Assembly (NCBI RefSeq): GCF_900102815.1
Contig: NZ_FNGF01000001.1
Coordinates: forward strand, 765,443 to 829,442
Origin: Glycomyces sambucus
Lineage (GTDB): Bacteria > Actinomycetota > Actinomycetes > Mycobacteriales > Micromonosporaceae
Direction of reading: 5' to 3'
Length of the DNA: 64,000 bases
The notes under the pieces are model-generated. The model was not told where the DNA came from, searched no databases, and was given only the letters and a program-made list of their open reading frames with translations. The translations under genes were made by a program, and so were the position numbers. This document shows, one piece after another, positions 25,051 to 35,807 of this stretch (the stretch's first letter is position 1; each line of letters starts with the position of its first letter).

Positions 25051-25668
25051 TCACCGGCCGCCGACAGGCGCCATCAGCAGTCGCGAGACGGGTTCGCACA
25101 TCCCGCAGGGCGTGAACCCCAGGTCGAGGGCCTCGGCGACCGGCAGCGGCTCGTGCTCGCGGCCGGTGAGGTGCGCGCACGCGGTGTGGTGGAACCGCGG
25201 CCGACCGTCGACGACGGCGACCTCGGTGTCCAGGCGCATCAGGGCCGCGGCCTCGACGCTGGACATGCGCTGCTCGGTGGGCTCGTCGGCCAGGGACTCG
25301 GGGGCCCGGTGGCTCGTGGCGCCCTGCCGCTGCGGCTCCTCGAAGCGCAGCTCCGGGTCGCGGTCGACGGCGTAGTCCGTGGACTCGAAGACCTTGCCCT
25401 CCAGGAGCGGCAGCTCGGTGGTGGGGGTGTCGTCGAGTCCGATCCGGCGGAACTGCTGGGTGTCGTCGTCGGCGGCGGTGCGGCCGGTCCGCTGGGAGGC
25501 GATGCGCGGACGCTTGGCGCCCCTCCCGCGGATGCCGGCGTAGAGCGCGATCCCCGCGGCCAGGCTCGCCGAGATCGACGAGACCAGCAACTGGTCGTTT
25601 CCGGTGATCATGCCGATGACCAGCAAGACCGCCGCAATGACGAGGATCAGCAGGCTGCTGACGATCAC
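25051..25668 (-). CDS. Conserved actinomycete membrane-anchored protein of unknown function
   Basis: A 205-residue protein. Two membrane helices at the N-terminus (VSSLLILVIAAVLLVIGMI and SISASLAAGIALYAGI), a long charged disordered stretch, then a compact C-terminal domain VVDGRPRFHHTACAHLTGREHEPLPVAEALDLGFTPCGMCEP. The HxxxC...CxxC arrangement suggests a metal-binding or redox fold in the cytoplasm. GTG start with GGAGGACTCGAC upstream. It sits alone between the dksA-like operon and divIVA. I do not recognise a named family. Confidence 0.7.
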   Translation of the reverse strand: MIVSSLLILVIAAVLLVIGMITGNDQLLVSSISASLAAGIALYAGIRGRGAKRPRIASQRTGRTAADDDTQQFRRIGLDDTPTTELPLLEGKVFESTDYAVDRDPELRFEEPQRQGATSHRAPESLADEPTEQRMSSVEAAALMRLDTEVAVVDGRPRFHHTACAHLTGREHEPLPVAEALDLGFTPCGMCEPVSRLLMAPVGGR

Positions 25669-25765
25669 GTCGAGTCCTCCCCTGCGAGCGGGTGGCGGTC
25701 CCGCACGCGGTCCTACGCGGCCCCTGGAAGGGGACCGCGGATCGTTAACGCATGGTGGTGGCGGT

Positions 25766-25811
25766 GGTGAGGGCGTCCGGTGGTGCTCCGCAGAGCACCG
25801 GCGCCCTCACC
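25766..25811 (-). terminator. Terminator downstream of divIVA
   Basis: Outer 10-base stem GGTGAGGGCG/CGCCCTCACC (25766-25775, 25802-25811) and inner perfect hairpin GGTGCTC-CGCA-GAGCACC (25782-25799). It closes the ftsZ-to-divIVA gene string. Confidence 0.65.
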
Positions 25812-25924
25812 CGCTCACCCATGGATAACGAGGCGATCCCCGTTCAGGTTATGCCCGCAGGCGTACCAATGTCGCTCGCGCGATCCTGCCTCGGCACGAC
25901 GCGTCCCCGGGGAGGCGGGGAGGG

Positions 25925-26878
25925 TCAGCCGCGGCCGCCCTGCATCACGAACGCCGACCGGGCGCCGGTGCGCTCGCCGCCGGCCTCGCGCTGCTGGGCC
26001 TCCTCGAAGACCTCCTCCTGCGTGCGGCCCTGCTGGCCGTTGAGGTCGCGGAGCTGGCTCTCGAGGTAGAGCTTGAGGCGGGTGCGGTACTCGCGCTCGA
26101 AGGTCTTGAGCTCCTCGATGTTGTGGAGCAGCGAGGTGCGGGACTCCTCCAGCTGGCCGATGACCTTCTGGCGCTCCTCCTCGGTCTCCATCTCCATGCG
26201 CTCGGCCTTGTCGCGGGCCTGGCCCACGAGGTCCTCGGCCTGGGTGCGGGCCTCGGTGACCATCGTCTCGGCGTCGCGCTGGGCCTCGGTGACCATGGTC
26301 TTGGACTCGCGCTGGGCCTGGGAGACCATCGTCTGCGACTCGCGCTGCGCCTCGGAGACCATCGACTGGGCCTCGCGCTGCGCCTCGCTCAGGAGCGTGT
26401 CGGCCTCCCGGCGGGAGTCCTCCAGGTGCTCGTCGGCGGTGCGCTGGGCGACCATGAGGAGGCGCAGGGCCTCCTGCTCGCCGCCGGCCCCGGCGGGCGC
26501 GGACGCGTCCTGCTGGGGGCCGCGCTGGGCCAGTTCCTGCTGGAGCTGCTGCGCCTGCTGCTGCGCGGCCACCATCTGCTGGTGCATCTCGTGCAGCTCG
26601 GCGTCGAGCTCCTGGAGCTGCTGCTCCATGCTGTGCTTCTCACGCTGCACCCGGTCGAGTGCGGCGGCCATCTCGGCGTGGTCGGCGGCTCCGGGGGGAG
26701 CACCGGCGCGGAGGGAGTCGAGTTGCGCGCGAAGTTCGCCGTTCTCATCGCTGAGGCGAGCGAGTTCGCGCTCGACCTCGTCGAGGAAGCCGTCGACCTC
26801 GTCCTCGTCGTATCCGCGCTTTCCGAGCATGGGTTTCTTGAACGTGACGTTGTGAACGTCGGCTGGGGTCAGCGGCAT
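25925..26878 (-). CDS. divIVA: DivIVA/Wag31 polar growth protein
   Basis: A 317-residue protein. The N-terminal membrane-binding domain reads [39 protein letters not shown], the actinomycete Wag31 signature. Gln-rich and coiled-coil regions follow, including a run of 11-residue repeats (...TMVTEAQRE...), and the C-terminal coiled-coil ends in a Gly/Arg tail. It recruits the elongation machinery to cell poles. The ATG has AAGGAG six bases upstream. Conserved position downstream of sepF and yggT. Confidence 0.95.
   Translation of the reverse strand: MPLTPADVHNVTFKKPMLGKRGYDEDEVDGFLDEVERELARLSDENGELRAQLDSLRAGAPPGAADHAEMAAALDRVQREKHSMEQQLQELDAELHEMHQQMVAAQQQAQQLQQELAQRGPQQDASAPAGAGGEQEALRLLMVAQRTADEHLEDSRREADTLLSEAQREAQSMVSEAQRESQTMVSQAQRESKTMVTEAQRDAETMVTEARTQAEDLVGQARDKAERMEMETEEERQKVIGQLEESRTSLLHNIEELKTFEREYRTRLKLYLESQLRDLNGQQGRTQEEVFEEAQQREAGGERTGARSAFVMQGGRG
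26252..26383 (-). repeat. Four 33-base tandem repeats inside divIVA
   Basis: Units 26252-26284, 26285-26317, 26318-26350 and 26351-26383 each encode an 11-residue coiled-coil unit such as [14 protein letters not shown] identity between neighbours is high, indicating recent in-frame expansion; 11 residues is a hendecad, which keeps the coiled-coil register. Confidence 0.8.
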
Positions 26879-26961
26879 TCGAAACTCCTTCTCAGCTGTT
26901 CGCCTGGCGCGCAAGGTCACTCGACACGATAACCGTGCCGTGCGACCCTGCCCGGCGCTGC

Positions 26962-27255
26962 TCAGGAGATGAATCCCGCGATCACGAAGTCCATCAGGAT
27001 CCACACGATCAGGAGCAGCGCCAGGAACGCCAGATCAATCGATACAGTACCAAGCCTGAGAGGGGGTATCACCTTCCTCAACCCCTTCAGGGGAGGGTCG
27101 GTCACGCTGTAGACCGTCTCCAGCAGGGCCGCGGCCCGGGGGCCGGGCTCCCAGCGGCGGGAGAACTGGACCACCACGCTGCACACCAGGCGAGCCAGGA
27201 GGAACAGGTAGAACGCGAAGAGCGCCAAGTAGACGAGCTGGAGTGCCAGGTTCAC
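26962..27255 (-). CDS. yggT: YggT-family membrane protein
   Basis: A 97-residue protein with two hydrophobic segments around the conserved [39 protein letters not shown] stretch, which defines the YggT family. In Gram-positives the gene lies between sepF and divIVA and affects division or osmotic tolerance. GTG start; a TAGACT box ends seven bases before it, so a separate leaderless transcript is possible as well as read-through from sepF. Confidence 0.9.
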   Translation of the reverse strand: MNLALQLVYLALFAFYLFLLARLVCSVVVQFSRRWEPGPRAAALLETVYSVTDPPLKGLRKVIPPLRLGTVSIDLAFLALLLIVWILMDFVIAGFIS

Positions 27256-27277
27256 GGTACGGAGTCTATCCGCCCGG

Positions 27278-27880
27278 TCACGGCTGGCTGAAGAACCCGC
27301 CCTCGGCGATCTTCGCCTTGTCCTCCGCCGTCACCTGGACGTGGGGCGGGGAGAGCAGGAACACACGGTTGGTGACCCGCTCGAAGGAGCCCCGGGTGCC
27401 GAAGATCAGCCCCGCCGCGAAGTCGACCAGGCGCTTCGCGTCGGCCTCCTCCATCTCCGACAGGTTCATGATGACGGGCGTGCCGTCGCGGTAGCGCTCG
27501 CCGATGGTGCGCGCCTCGTTGTACGTGGTCGGGTGGAGCGTGGTGATCCGGTAGTTCGCGTGGGGCTCCTCCTCGGCCGGGACCGGCCGGACCATCGCCG
27601 GCTCGGCGAGGGCGAGGTTGTCGCGCGTCAGGGGGGTCACCGAACCGGAGCCGCGGTTGAGCTGGCGGACGGGGCTGCGTTCCTCGGAGCGGCGGTCGTC
27701 GGCGGTCCGACGGTCCTCGGCGGTCCGGCCCACCCGGCCGGTCGTCCGCTGCGCGCCGCGCACACGGGTCGGCGCCGGCTCCTCGGCGAACTCGTCGTTC
27801 TCCTCGAAACCGTTGTAGCCGCGGTCCTCCTCGTCCTCGATGAGGCCGAGCCAGATGCCTGCCTTCCGCATCGCGCCCAT
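27278..27880 (-). CDS. sepF: Cell division protein SepF
   Basis: A 200-residue protein. The N-terminus [16 protein letters not shown] forms an amphipathic membrane-binding helix, then a long Arg/Glu-rich linker, and the C-terminal SepF fold ([56 protein letters not shown]). It tethers FtsZ to the membrane and is essential in actinomycetes lacking FtsA and ZipA. ATG with GGGAG eight bases upstream. Confidence 0.95.
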   Translation of the reverse strand: MGAMRKAGIWLGLIEDEEDRGYNGFEENDEFAEEPAPTRVRGAQRTTGRVGRTAEDRRTADDRRSEERSPVRQLNRGSGSVTPLTRDNLALAEPAMVRPVPAEEEPHANYRITTLHPTTYNEARTIGERYRDGTPVIMNLSEMEEADAKRLVDFAAGLIFGTRGSFERVTNRVFLLSPPHVQVTAEDKAKIAEGGFFSQP

Positions 27881-28022
27881 CGAACTTGCTCCCTCCTCGG
27901 GCCGCCCCTGCTGCTGAGTCAGGTACGCGGCTTCATCCTAGCGCCGACTCCTTACACGGAGGTGTTTTTCCGCGGTTCGCCGATGACCGGCCGCGGCATA
28001 GATCCCTTTACTGCCGTATACC

Positions 28023-28730
28023 TTACGCCATCGCCTCACGTTCGCCGAGGACGTTTCTGCCCAGTCTGACCATTGTGGTCCCAGCGGCGACCGCCTCGCG
28101 GAAGTCACCGCTCATGCCGGCGGAGACCTCGGCGGCGGCCGGTTCGACGCGCCGCACCGCCGCTGAGCACTCGTTCAGCAGCGCAAAGGCTTTGGCGGGC
28201 TCCCAGCCGAGCGGCGCCACGGCCATGACGCCCTTGAGGTCGAGGTGCGCGCTCGCGGCGATCCGCTCGGCCAGCGGCGCGATCCCGGAGACCGGGACGC
28301 CGCCGCGCGAGGTGTCCCCGTCGAGACTCACCTGAACGAGTGCGTTCATGTTGCGGCCGTGCGGGGTGAGCGCGGAATCGAGCGCGTCCACGAGGCGTTC
28401 GCGGTCGACCGAGTGGATCCAGTGCGCGTACGCGGCGACCGAGCGGGCCTTGTTGCGCTGGAGCTGTCCCACGAAGTGCCACACCGGGTCCAGGCCCAGT
28501 GAGGCGAGTTCGGCGGCCTTCGGCGCGGCCTCCTGGTCGCGGTTCTCCCCCAGGTCGGCCTGGCCGAGGCCGCAGAGCGCGGCCGCGTCGGAGGCGGGGA
28601 AGGTCTTGGTGACGACGACGAGCCGGACCGATCCGGGGTCGCGGCCCGCGTCGGCGCAGGCGGCGGCGATGGACTCGCGCGTCCGGTTCAGGCGCTCCCG
28701 CAACCGGGTTCGGCGCGCATCTGCAGTCAA
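28023..28730 (-). CDS. yggS: YggS-family PLP homeostasis protein
   Basis: A 235-residue alanine-racemase-like barrel that binds pyridoxal phosphate. The PLP lysine is in LVVVTKTFPASDA; LGENRDQEAAPKA, WHFVGQLQRNKAR and the phosphate-binding VRLGRNVLGER close the domain. Usual family partner: sepF and ftsZ cluster in Gram-positives. TTG start with GAGG six bases upstream. The pgeF/ylmD gene that usually lies between ftsZ and yggS is missing: the gap to ftsZ is only 77 bases. Confidence 0.93.
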   Translation of the reverse strand: MTADARRTRLRERLNRTRESIAAACADAGRDPGSVRLVVVTKTFPASDAAALCGLGQADLGENRDQEAAPKAAELASLGLDPVWHFVGQLQRNKARSVAAYAHWIHSVDRERLVDALDSALTPHGRNMNALVQVSLDGDTSRGGVPVSGIAPLAERIAASAHLDLKGVMAVAPLGWEPAKAFALLNECSAAVRRVEPAAAEVSAGMSGDFREAVAAGTTMVRLGRNVLGEREAMA

Positions 28731-28807
28731 GGCGGTCCTCGGCGTGGGGAGGTGGAGCGGGCGGGCGGCGGTCCGCCGAGTCCTCGGGACCCGACGGAGC
28801 GCCGCCG

Positions 28808-29920
28808 CTAGAAGCCCTCTTTCAGGAACGAGGGGACGTCGACGTCGTCGAACAGGACCTTGCCGCCGCCGCTCTCGCGCTCCGGCTCGGGCTTGGCCTC
28901 GCGGATCGGCTCCGGCTTCTGCTCGGGCAGGGCGGAGATCCGGGTCGGCTGCGCCAGTTCGAAGGCGGTCTCGTCCTCGACGTCGAAGCCGGCGGCGATG
29001 ACGGTCACCCGGGCCTCTTCGCCGAGGGCGTCGTCGATGACGGCGCCGAAGATGATGTTCGCGTCGGTGTGCGCGCAGTCGGAGACGAGCTCGGCCGCGT
29101 CGTTGATCTCGAACAGGCCGAGGTCCGAACCGCCCGCGATGGACAGGAGCACGCCGCGCGCGCCCTCCATGCTCTGCTCCAGCAGCGGCGACTCGATCGC
29201 CGCGCGCGCCGCCTCGACCGCGCGGTTCTCACCGCGCGCCGAGCCGATGCCCATGAGGGCCGAGCCCGCGCCGCTCATGACGCTCTTGACGTCGGCGAAG
29301 TCGAGGTTGATGAGTCCCGGCGTGGTGATGAGGTCGGTGATGCCCTGGACACCGGAGAGCAGCACCTGGTCGGCGAGGCGGAAGGCGTCCATCATGGAGA
29401 TGGAGCGGTCGCCGAGGTGGAGCAGGCGGTCGTTGGGGATGACGATCAGCGTGTCGCACTCGTTCCGCAGATCCTCTATTCCCGACACGGCCTGGGTCTG
29501 GCGGCGCTTGCCCTCGAAGGCGAACGGCCGGGTGACCACGCCGATCGTGAGCGCGCCGAGCTTGCGGGCGATGTTCGCGATGACCGGGGCGCCGCCGGTG
29601 CCGGTGCCGCCGCCCTCGCCGCAGGTCACGAAGACCATGTCGGCTCCCTTGAGGACCTCCTCGATCTCGTCGCGGTGGTCTTCGCAGGCTTTCGCCCCCA
29701 CTTCGGGATTGGCGCCGGCGCCGAGGCCGCGCGTCAGCTCCCGGCCGACGTCGAGCTTCACGTCGGCGTCGCTCATGAGGAGCGCCTGGGCGTCGGTGTT
29801 GATGGCGATGAACTCGACGCCCTTGAGGCCCGCCTCGATCATCCGGTTGACAGCATTGACGCCGCCGCCTCCGACTCCAACGACTTTGATGACGGCGAGG
29901 TAGTTGTGCGGTGGTGTCAT
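28808..29920 (-). CDS. ftsZ: Cell division GTPase FtsZ
   Basis: A 370-residue tubulin homologue. [16 protein letters not shown] binds nucleotide, [15 protein letters not shown] is the tubulin signature loop, and [11 protein letters not shown] is the T7 synergy loop with the catalytic Asp. The C-terminal tail carries the [10 protein letters not shown] peptide for SepF/FtsW binding. It assembles the Z ring. ATG with GAAGG upstream. Follows ftsQ by 77 bases. Confidence 0.98.
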   Translation of the reverse strand: MTPPHNYLAVIKVVGVGGGGVNAVNRMIEAGLKGVEFIAINTDAQALLMSDADVKLDVGRELTRGLGAGANPEVGAKACEDHRDEIEEVLKGADMVFVTCGEGGGTGTGGAPVIANIARKLGALTIGVVTRPFAFEGKRRQTQAVSGIEDLRNECDTLIVIPNDRLLHLGDRSISMMDAFRLADQVLLSGVQGITDLITTPGLINLDFADVKSVMSGAGSALMGIGSARGENRAVEAARAAIESPLLEQSMEGARGVLLSIAGGSDLGLFEINDAAELVSDCAHTDANIIFGAVIDDALGEEARVTVIAAGFDVEDETAFELAQPTRISALPEQKPEPIREAKPEPERESGGGKVLFDDVDVPSFLKEGF

Positions 29921-29997
29921 CGCGGCTGCCTTCCTTCCCCTTCGCGGCCCTGGGTGCGACGAACGGGAGGTGCAAGCAACACCCGCTCCCCTTAACG

Positions 29998-30732
29998 CTA
30001 ACTCACAGTGGGTGCATCTGGTGCGCTGACATCGACATGTTCGTACCCGACCGCGAGCAATCGATCGACCACCTCGGCCTTCTGCTCGCCTTCGGACCCG
30101 TCGCCCCACGTGACCGTCCGTCCATCGTCGAGGAACAGGGTGACCCCCGCGGGGGACGGCGATTCGACGTGTTCGACCTCGTCGGCGAGCTTCGCGGGGA
30201 GGGACTGGAGCACCGCGAGGGTCTCCACCGTGGCGAGGTCGTCCGGTGACGGATCGTCGAGTTCGACCATCCACACAGAACCGGAAGGCGAATCGGACTC
30301 GTCGAATGCCACACCTTCGGAGTCGACCATGAGAAAAGTCTCTTCTCCGGTGGGAACGGCCATATACGGCTTTCGCTCCGTGACGTCCACGCGGAGCGCG
30401 TCCGGCCACGAGCGGGAGACGTCGACCGACTTCACCGGCGCCAGCGCCGCGACCGCGGACGCCAGCGCGTCGAGGTCGGCGCCGAGCAGCGGATCCCCAA
30501 GGGCCCCTTGGCCGAGCGCCTGGACCTCGGCCGGGTCGAGCACGGTCGTCCCCGTGACCTCGATCTGCCGCACCTGGAACCACGGCACGGTCCACAGCAC
30601 GGTGAACGCCACCAGGAGCAGGGCGAGGACGCCGACGACGGCGAACCGCAGGCGCTTGTCGGGCAGGCCCCGGCGCACCACGTGGACGAGCCGCCGGGAC
30701 CCGGGCTCGGTCGTATCGTCGGAGCCGCGCAT
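29998..30732 (-). CDS. ftsQ: Cell division protein FtsQ
   Basis: A 244-residue bitopic protein: a basic cytoplasmic tail, one membrane helix ([20 protein letters not shown]), a POTRA domain ([23 protein letters not shown]...[21 protein letters not shown]) and a beta domain. It links division proteins in the divisome. I prefer the ATG at 30732, where CATGAT ends six bases before it; an in-frame GTG at 30759 would add nine residues. It starts a segment separate from murC because a plus-strand gene lies between. The iron box at 30790-30808 is only 58 bases upstream. Confidence 0.88.
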   Translation of the reverse strand: MRGSDDTTEPGSRRLVHVVRRGLPDKRLRFAVVGVLALLLVAFTVLWTVPWFQVRQIEVTGTTVLDPAEVQALGQGALGDPLLGADLDALASAVAALAPVKSVDVSRSWPDALRVDVTERKPYMAVPTGEETFLMVDSEGVAFDESDSPSGSVWMVELDDPSPDDLATVETLAVLQSLPAKLADEVEHVESPSPAGVTLFLDDGRTVTWGDGSEGEQKAEVVDRLLAVGYEHVDVSAPDAPTVS

Positions 30733-30789
30733 GGGTCGATCATGGCACGGGCGGGCCACCGGACGGTGGCGGCACGCCGGGCCGTCGGA

Positions 30790-30808
30790 TAAGGTTAGGC
30801 AAACCTTA
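30790..30808 (+). promoter_or_regulatory. DtxR/IdeR iron box
   Basis: TAAGGTTAGGCAAACCTTA is a near-perfect match to the 19-base DtxR/IdeR operator (TWAGGTTAGSCTWACCTWA) with an 8-base inverted repeat when flanking bases are included. It lies 20-38 bases before the siderophore-interacting gene and between it and the divergent ftsQ gene. Confidence 0.85.
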
Positions 30809-30827
30809 TTCCTAGGAGGAGCAGCGC

Positions 30828-31751
30828 GTGGCGACGCAGACCCAGGCCCAGGCGGCCGAGACGACCGTCCGGGCGTTCGACCTGTTCCCCGCGGAGGTGC
30901 GGGCGCTGCGGCGCCTGAGTCCGTCCTTCCTCCGGGTGACCTTCGCGGGCGCGACCCTCCCCCACTTCGCGGACAACGGATTCGACCAGCGGTTCAAGCT
31001 CATCTTCCCGGCCCCGGCGTGCGGCTTCGACAAGATGCCGCGCTCGGAGCGCTGGTACTCCGAGCTGCGGGCGCTGCCCGAGCAGGAGCAGTGCGGGGTC
31101 CGCACTTACACCGTGCGGGCCGTCCGTCCCGAGCTCGGCGAGGTCGACGTCGACATGGTGATCCACGAGGCCGGCGCGAACGAGCACTGCGGCCCGGCCC
31201 TGCGCTGGCTCCAGACCGTCGCGGTCGGCGACGAGCTGCTGCTCCTGGGACCCGACGCGCGCTTCGACGGCAACGCCGGCGGCGTCGACTTCCACGCCCC
31301 CGACGGGGCCGAACTCCTCATCGCGGGCGACGAGACCGCCGCCCCGGCGATCGCCGCGATCCTGGAGGACCTGCCGGTCACCGCGCACGGCAAGGTGTTC
31401 ATCGAGGTGCCCACCGCCGCCGACGTGCTGGAGCTCGACGCCCCCGCGGAGGTGGAGGTGCACTGGCTGCCGCGCGAGGGCGCGGTCTGGGGCGACCGGC
31501 TCGTTCCGGCCGTCACCGACGCCGCGCGGGCGATGGACTTCGCGCGGGGCGGGGAGTTCGAGGAGACCGCGGAGGAGATGATCTGGGACGCGCCGCAGGA
31601 CGGCGCGGTCTCCGGCGGCGCGTACGTGTGGATCGCGGCCGAGACCGGCGTGGTCAAGACCCTGCGCTTCACGATCCGCAAGGAGCTGGGGCTCCCGAAG
31701 GAGTCGGGGGCGTTCATGGGCTACTGGCGCAACGGGATGCCCTGGGACTGA
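30828..31751 (+). CDS. Siderophore-interacting protein (FAD-binding ferric-siderophore reductase)
   Basis: A 307-residue SIP/ViuB-family protein. FAD-binding residues are in TYTVRAVRPELGEVDVDMVIH; the NAD(P)-binding part has LLIAGDETAAPAIAAILEDLP and the C-terminal AYVWIAAETGVVKTLRF plus KESGAFMGYWRNG. It reduces ferric siderophores in the cytoplasm to free iron. GTG start with AGGAGG eight bases upstream. A consensus iron box just upstream predicts repression by DtxR/IdeR in iron sufficiency. It is a lone plus-strand gene inserted between murC and ftsQ. Confidence 0.93.
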   Translation: MATQTQAQAAETTVRAFDLFPAEVRALRRLSPSFLRVTFAGATLPHFADNGFDQRFKLIFPAPACGFDKMPRSERWYSELRALPEQEQCGVRTYTVRAVRPELGEVDVDMVIHEAGANEHCGPALRWLQTVAVGDELLLLGPDARFDGNAGGVDFHAPDGAELLIAGDETAAPAIAAILEDLPVTAHGKVFIEVPTAADVLELDAPAEVEVHWLPREGAVWGDRLVPAVTDAARAMDFARGGEFEETAEEMIWDAPQDGAVSGGAYVWIAAETGVVKTLRFTIRKELGLPKESGAFMGYWRNGMPWD

Positions 31752-31763
31752 ACGATGCGAGGA

Positions 31764-31793
31764 GGGCGGCCGCCGGGGATCCGGCGGCCGCCC
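31764..31793 (+). terminator. Terminator of the siderophore-interacting gene
   Basis: Perfect 13-base stem GGGCGGCCGCCGG/CCGGCGGCCGCCC with GGAT loop, 12 bases after the stop codon and followed by TTCG. Confidence 0.75.
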
Positions 31794-31966
31794 TTCGCCG
31801 TTCACGGGGCCCGCAGGGGCGCGAGGGGCGCCGGGAGGCCCGTGTGCCGGTGCGGAACGGGTCGGGCAGCGGCGGGCGCGCCAGGCGGCCCACAGCGCCC
31901 GGAAGCGGTGGGCCGGTCGTCCCGGTCCGGTGGCGCCGTCTTGAGGCGGTTGCGGCGCAGCACGAT

Positions 31967-31992
31967 GGCGGGCCCGCCGGAGCGGGCCCGCC
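31967..31992 (-). terminator. Terminator of murC
   Basis: An 11-base stem with a CGGA loop lies 13 bases downstream of the murC stop. Together with the opposite hairpin at 31764 it insulates the convergent genes. Confidence 0.65.
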
Positions 31993-32005
31993 GCGTGCTC
32001 GGTGC

Positions 32006-33411
<1,406 letters not shown>

Positions 33412-33415
<4 letters not shown>

Positions 33416-34530
33416 GCCTGCGAGACCACCTTCAGCGTGTAGTTGCGGAGCGCCTCGTCGCCGGTGCGGGACCCGAAGGCGGCCGCGGCCTGCGACATCT
33501 GGAGGACACGGTTGCGGTCGGTGATGACCGGGATGAGGTTCTCGGCGATCCAGCCGGGGCTGAGGTTCTCGTCGTCGCAGAACATCGCGCCGCCGGCGGC
33601 CACGACGGGCCCGGCGTTGCGGTACTGCTCCTTGTTGCCCCACGGCATGGGGACGAACACGGTGGGGATGCCGAGCGCGGAGACCTCGGCGACGGTCATC
33701 GAGCCGCCGCGGGCGAGGACCATGTCGGCGGCGGCGTAGCCGAGGTCCATGCGGTCGAGGTACGGGAGGGTCCGGTACGGGACGGGCAGGCCGTCGGGCA
33801 CGTGGACCGGCTCGTCGCGGCGGGCGCCGGTGATGTGCAGGACCTGGACGCCGCGGTGCGAGAGCATCTGGGCCGCACCGGAGACGGCATTGTTGATCGA
33901 GGCCGCGCCCTGGGAGCCGCCGTAGACGAACAGGACGGGGCGGCGCGGGTCGAGCCCGAAGTACTGGCACGCCTGCGCGCGCAGGGCGTTGCGGTCGAGG
34001 TGGCTGATGGCCGGGCGCAGCGGGACGCCGGTGAACTCGCCGTCGGCGAGGATCGGCGACGCCTGCGCGAGGTGCGGGAAGCCGAGCGCGAGGTTGTCGC
34101 TGAACTTCAGGGCCAGCTTGTTGGCGACCCCGGGCGGGTCGTTGAACTCGAAGATGACCATGGGGGTCTTGCGGCGCCACGCGGCGAGGTAGGCGGGGAC
34201 GGCGACGTAGCCGCCGAAGCCGACCACGACGTCGGCCTGGACCTCGTCGAGGATGTCGCGGGTGGCCTTCATGGCCTTGAGCATGCGCGGCGCGGTGAGG
34301 AGGAGGTCAAGGTTGACCTTGCGCGGGAGCTGGTGCGCGGGGACGTTGCGCAGGTCGTACCCGGCCTTGGGGATGAGGTCGTTCTCCAGGCCCTTCTCGG
34401 TGCCGAGGCAGGTGACGCGCACGTGGGGGTCGTGGCGGCGCAGGCAGTCGGCGTAGGCCAGGAGCGGGTAGATGTGGCCGCCGGTGCCGCCGCCGGCGAG
34501 GACGACCGATCGAAGCTGTGGCAACGTCAT
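33412..34530 (-). CDS. murG: UDP-GlcNAc:lipid I N-acetylglucosaminyltransferase
   Basis: A 372-residue GT-B glycosyltransferase. VVLAGGGTGGHIYPLLAYAD is the glycine loop 1; GFGGYVAVPAYLAAW loop 2; VYGGSQGAASINNAV and ARGGSMTVAEVSALGIPTVFVPMP bind UDP-GlcNAc. It makes lipid II at the inner membrane face. ATG overlaps the ftsW stop. Confidence 0.96.
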
Positions 34531-35807
34531 GTCTTTCTGGTCGTGGGACTGGACTTCTTGGAGCCGGCGTCCGACTCCGAGCGGGGGGCGGGCGGCAGGG
34601 GGGCCCAGAGCAAGCGTACGAGACGGGAGGGGTTGCGCGCCCGCAGCGCCTGGGCGGCGTCGGGTTCGGCACGCGCGAACCCGGCGAGCATCCCGACCGC
34701 GGCGAGGACCACGACGAGCGCGGTGCCGCCGTCGGAGATGAACGGGAGCGGGACGCCGGTCATGGGGATGAGGCCGAGCACGCCGCCGATGTTGATGAAC
34801 GCCTGCCCGGCGATCCAGATCGTGACGCCCGCGGCGACGAGCGACCGGAACGGGTCGTCGGAGCGGCGCGCGATCCGGAAGCCGGTGTAGACGAGCACCG
34901 CGAACAGCGCCAGGATCACCAGGCAGCCGACGACGCCCAGCTCCTCGGCGATGAGCGCGAAGATGAAGTCGTTGTGGCCGTTGGGGAGCCAGTCCCACTT
35001 CTGGCGGCTCTCGCCGAGGCCGAGGCCGAACCAGCCGCCGTCGGCGATCGCGTAGTAGCCCTGGATGGCCTGGTAGCCCCAGGTGTCGGCGAAGTCCTCG
35101 GGCCGCGAGAAGGAGATGATGCGCTCCATCCGGTAGCCCTCGAACGCGATGAGCAGGACCGAGCCGAGCAGGGCGGTGCCGAAGAGGACGCCGAGGATGC
35201 GCAGCGGCACCCCCGAGGCCCACAGCAGGCCGATGAACATCGCGACGATGATGAGCATCGTCCCCAGGTCGGCGTAGCCGATGATGATCATGAGCAGGCC
35301 CGCGATGGGGAACATGGGGATCGCGAGGTCGCGCCAGGACGCGATGCGCGGGCCCAGGCGCACGAGCGAGTCGGCGGCCCACAGCAGCAGTGCGAACTTG
35401 GCGATCTCGGCGGGCTGGAACTGGACCGGCCCGATGTGGATCCACAGGTTGTCGGTGGCGATGCCGCCGGAGTCCTCGGAGCCGTCCTGGGCGATCGACA
35501 TGACGACCAGGAACAGGCCCAGGAGGATCGCGACGACCAGGAGCGGGCGCGAGACCGCGCGGTAGGTCCGCGAGGGCAGGCGCTGCGCGACCCAGAAGCA
35601 GATGAGGCCGACCACGGCCCAGATGATCTGCTGGAGGATGACGGTGTACGGGTCGCCGGTGGCCTCGTAGGACTCGACCATGGTGGCGGAGAAGACCATC
35701 ACCAGGCCGATGGTGAGCAGGAGGCCCGCGGAGGAGAGCAGCAGGTAGTACGAGGCGAGCGGCCGGTCGAGGAGGCCGCGCAGCAGCTCGGTGAACCCGC
35801 TTCTCAC
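34527..35807 (-). CDS. ftsW: SEDS peptidoglycan polymerase FtsW
   Basis: A 426-residue polytopic protein. Ten or so helices; LASYYLLLSSAGLLLTIGLVMVFSA at the start, WIHIGPVQFQPAEIAKFALLLW with the conserved Gln-Pro-Glu motif, IIGYADLGTMLII and the C-terminal GVPLPFISDGGTALVV. It polymerises glycan strands at the septum with FtsI. GTG start overlaps the murD stop. Its usual partner gene ftsI is not in this cluster. Confidence 0.95.
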   Translation of the reverse strand: MRSGFTELLRGLLDRPLASYYLLLSSAGLLLTIGLVMVFSATMVESYEATGDPYTVILQQIIWAVVGLICFWVAQRLPSRTYRAVSRPLLVVAILLGLFLVVMSIAQDGSEDSGGIATDNLWIHIGPVQFQPAEIAKFALLLWAADSLVRLGPRIASWRDLAIPMFPIAGLLMIIIGYADLGTMLIIVAMFIGLLWASGVPLRILGVLFGTALLGSVLLIAFEGYRMERIISFSRPEDFADTWGYQAIQGYYAIADGGWFGLGLGESRQKWDWLPNGHNDFIFALIAEELGVVGCLVILALFAVLVYTGFRIARRSDDPFRSLVAAGVTIWIAGQAFINIGGVLGLIPMTGVPLPFISDGGTALVVVLAAVGMLAGFARAEPDAAQALRARNPSRLVRLLWAPLPPAPRSESDAGSKKSSPTTRKT

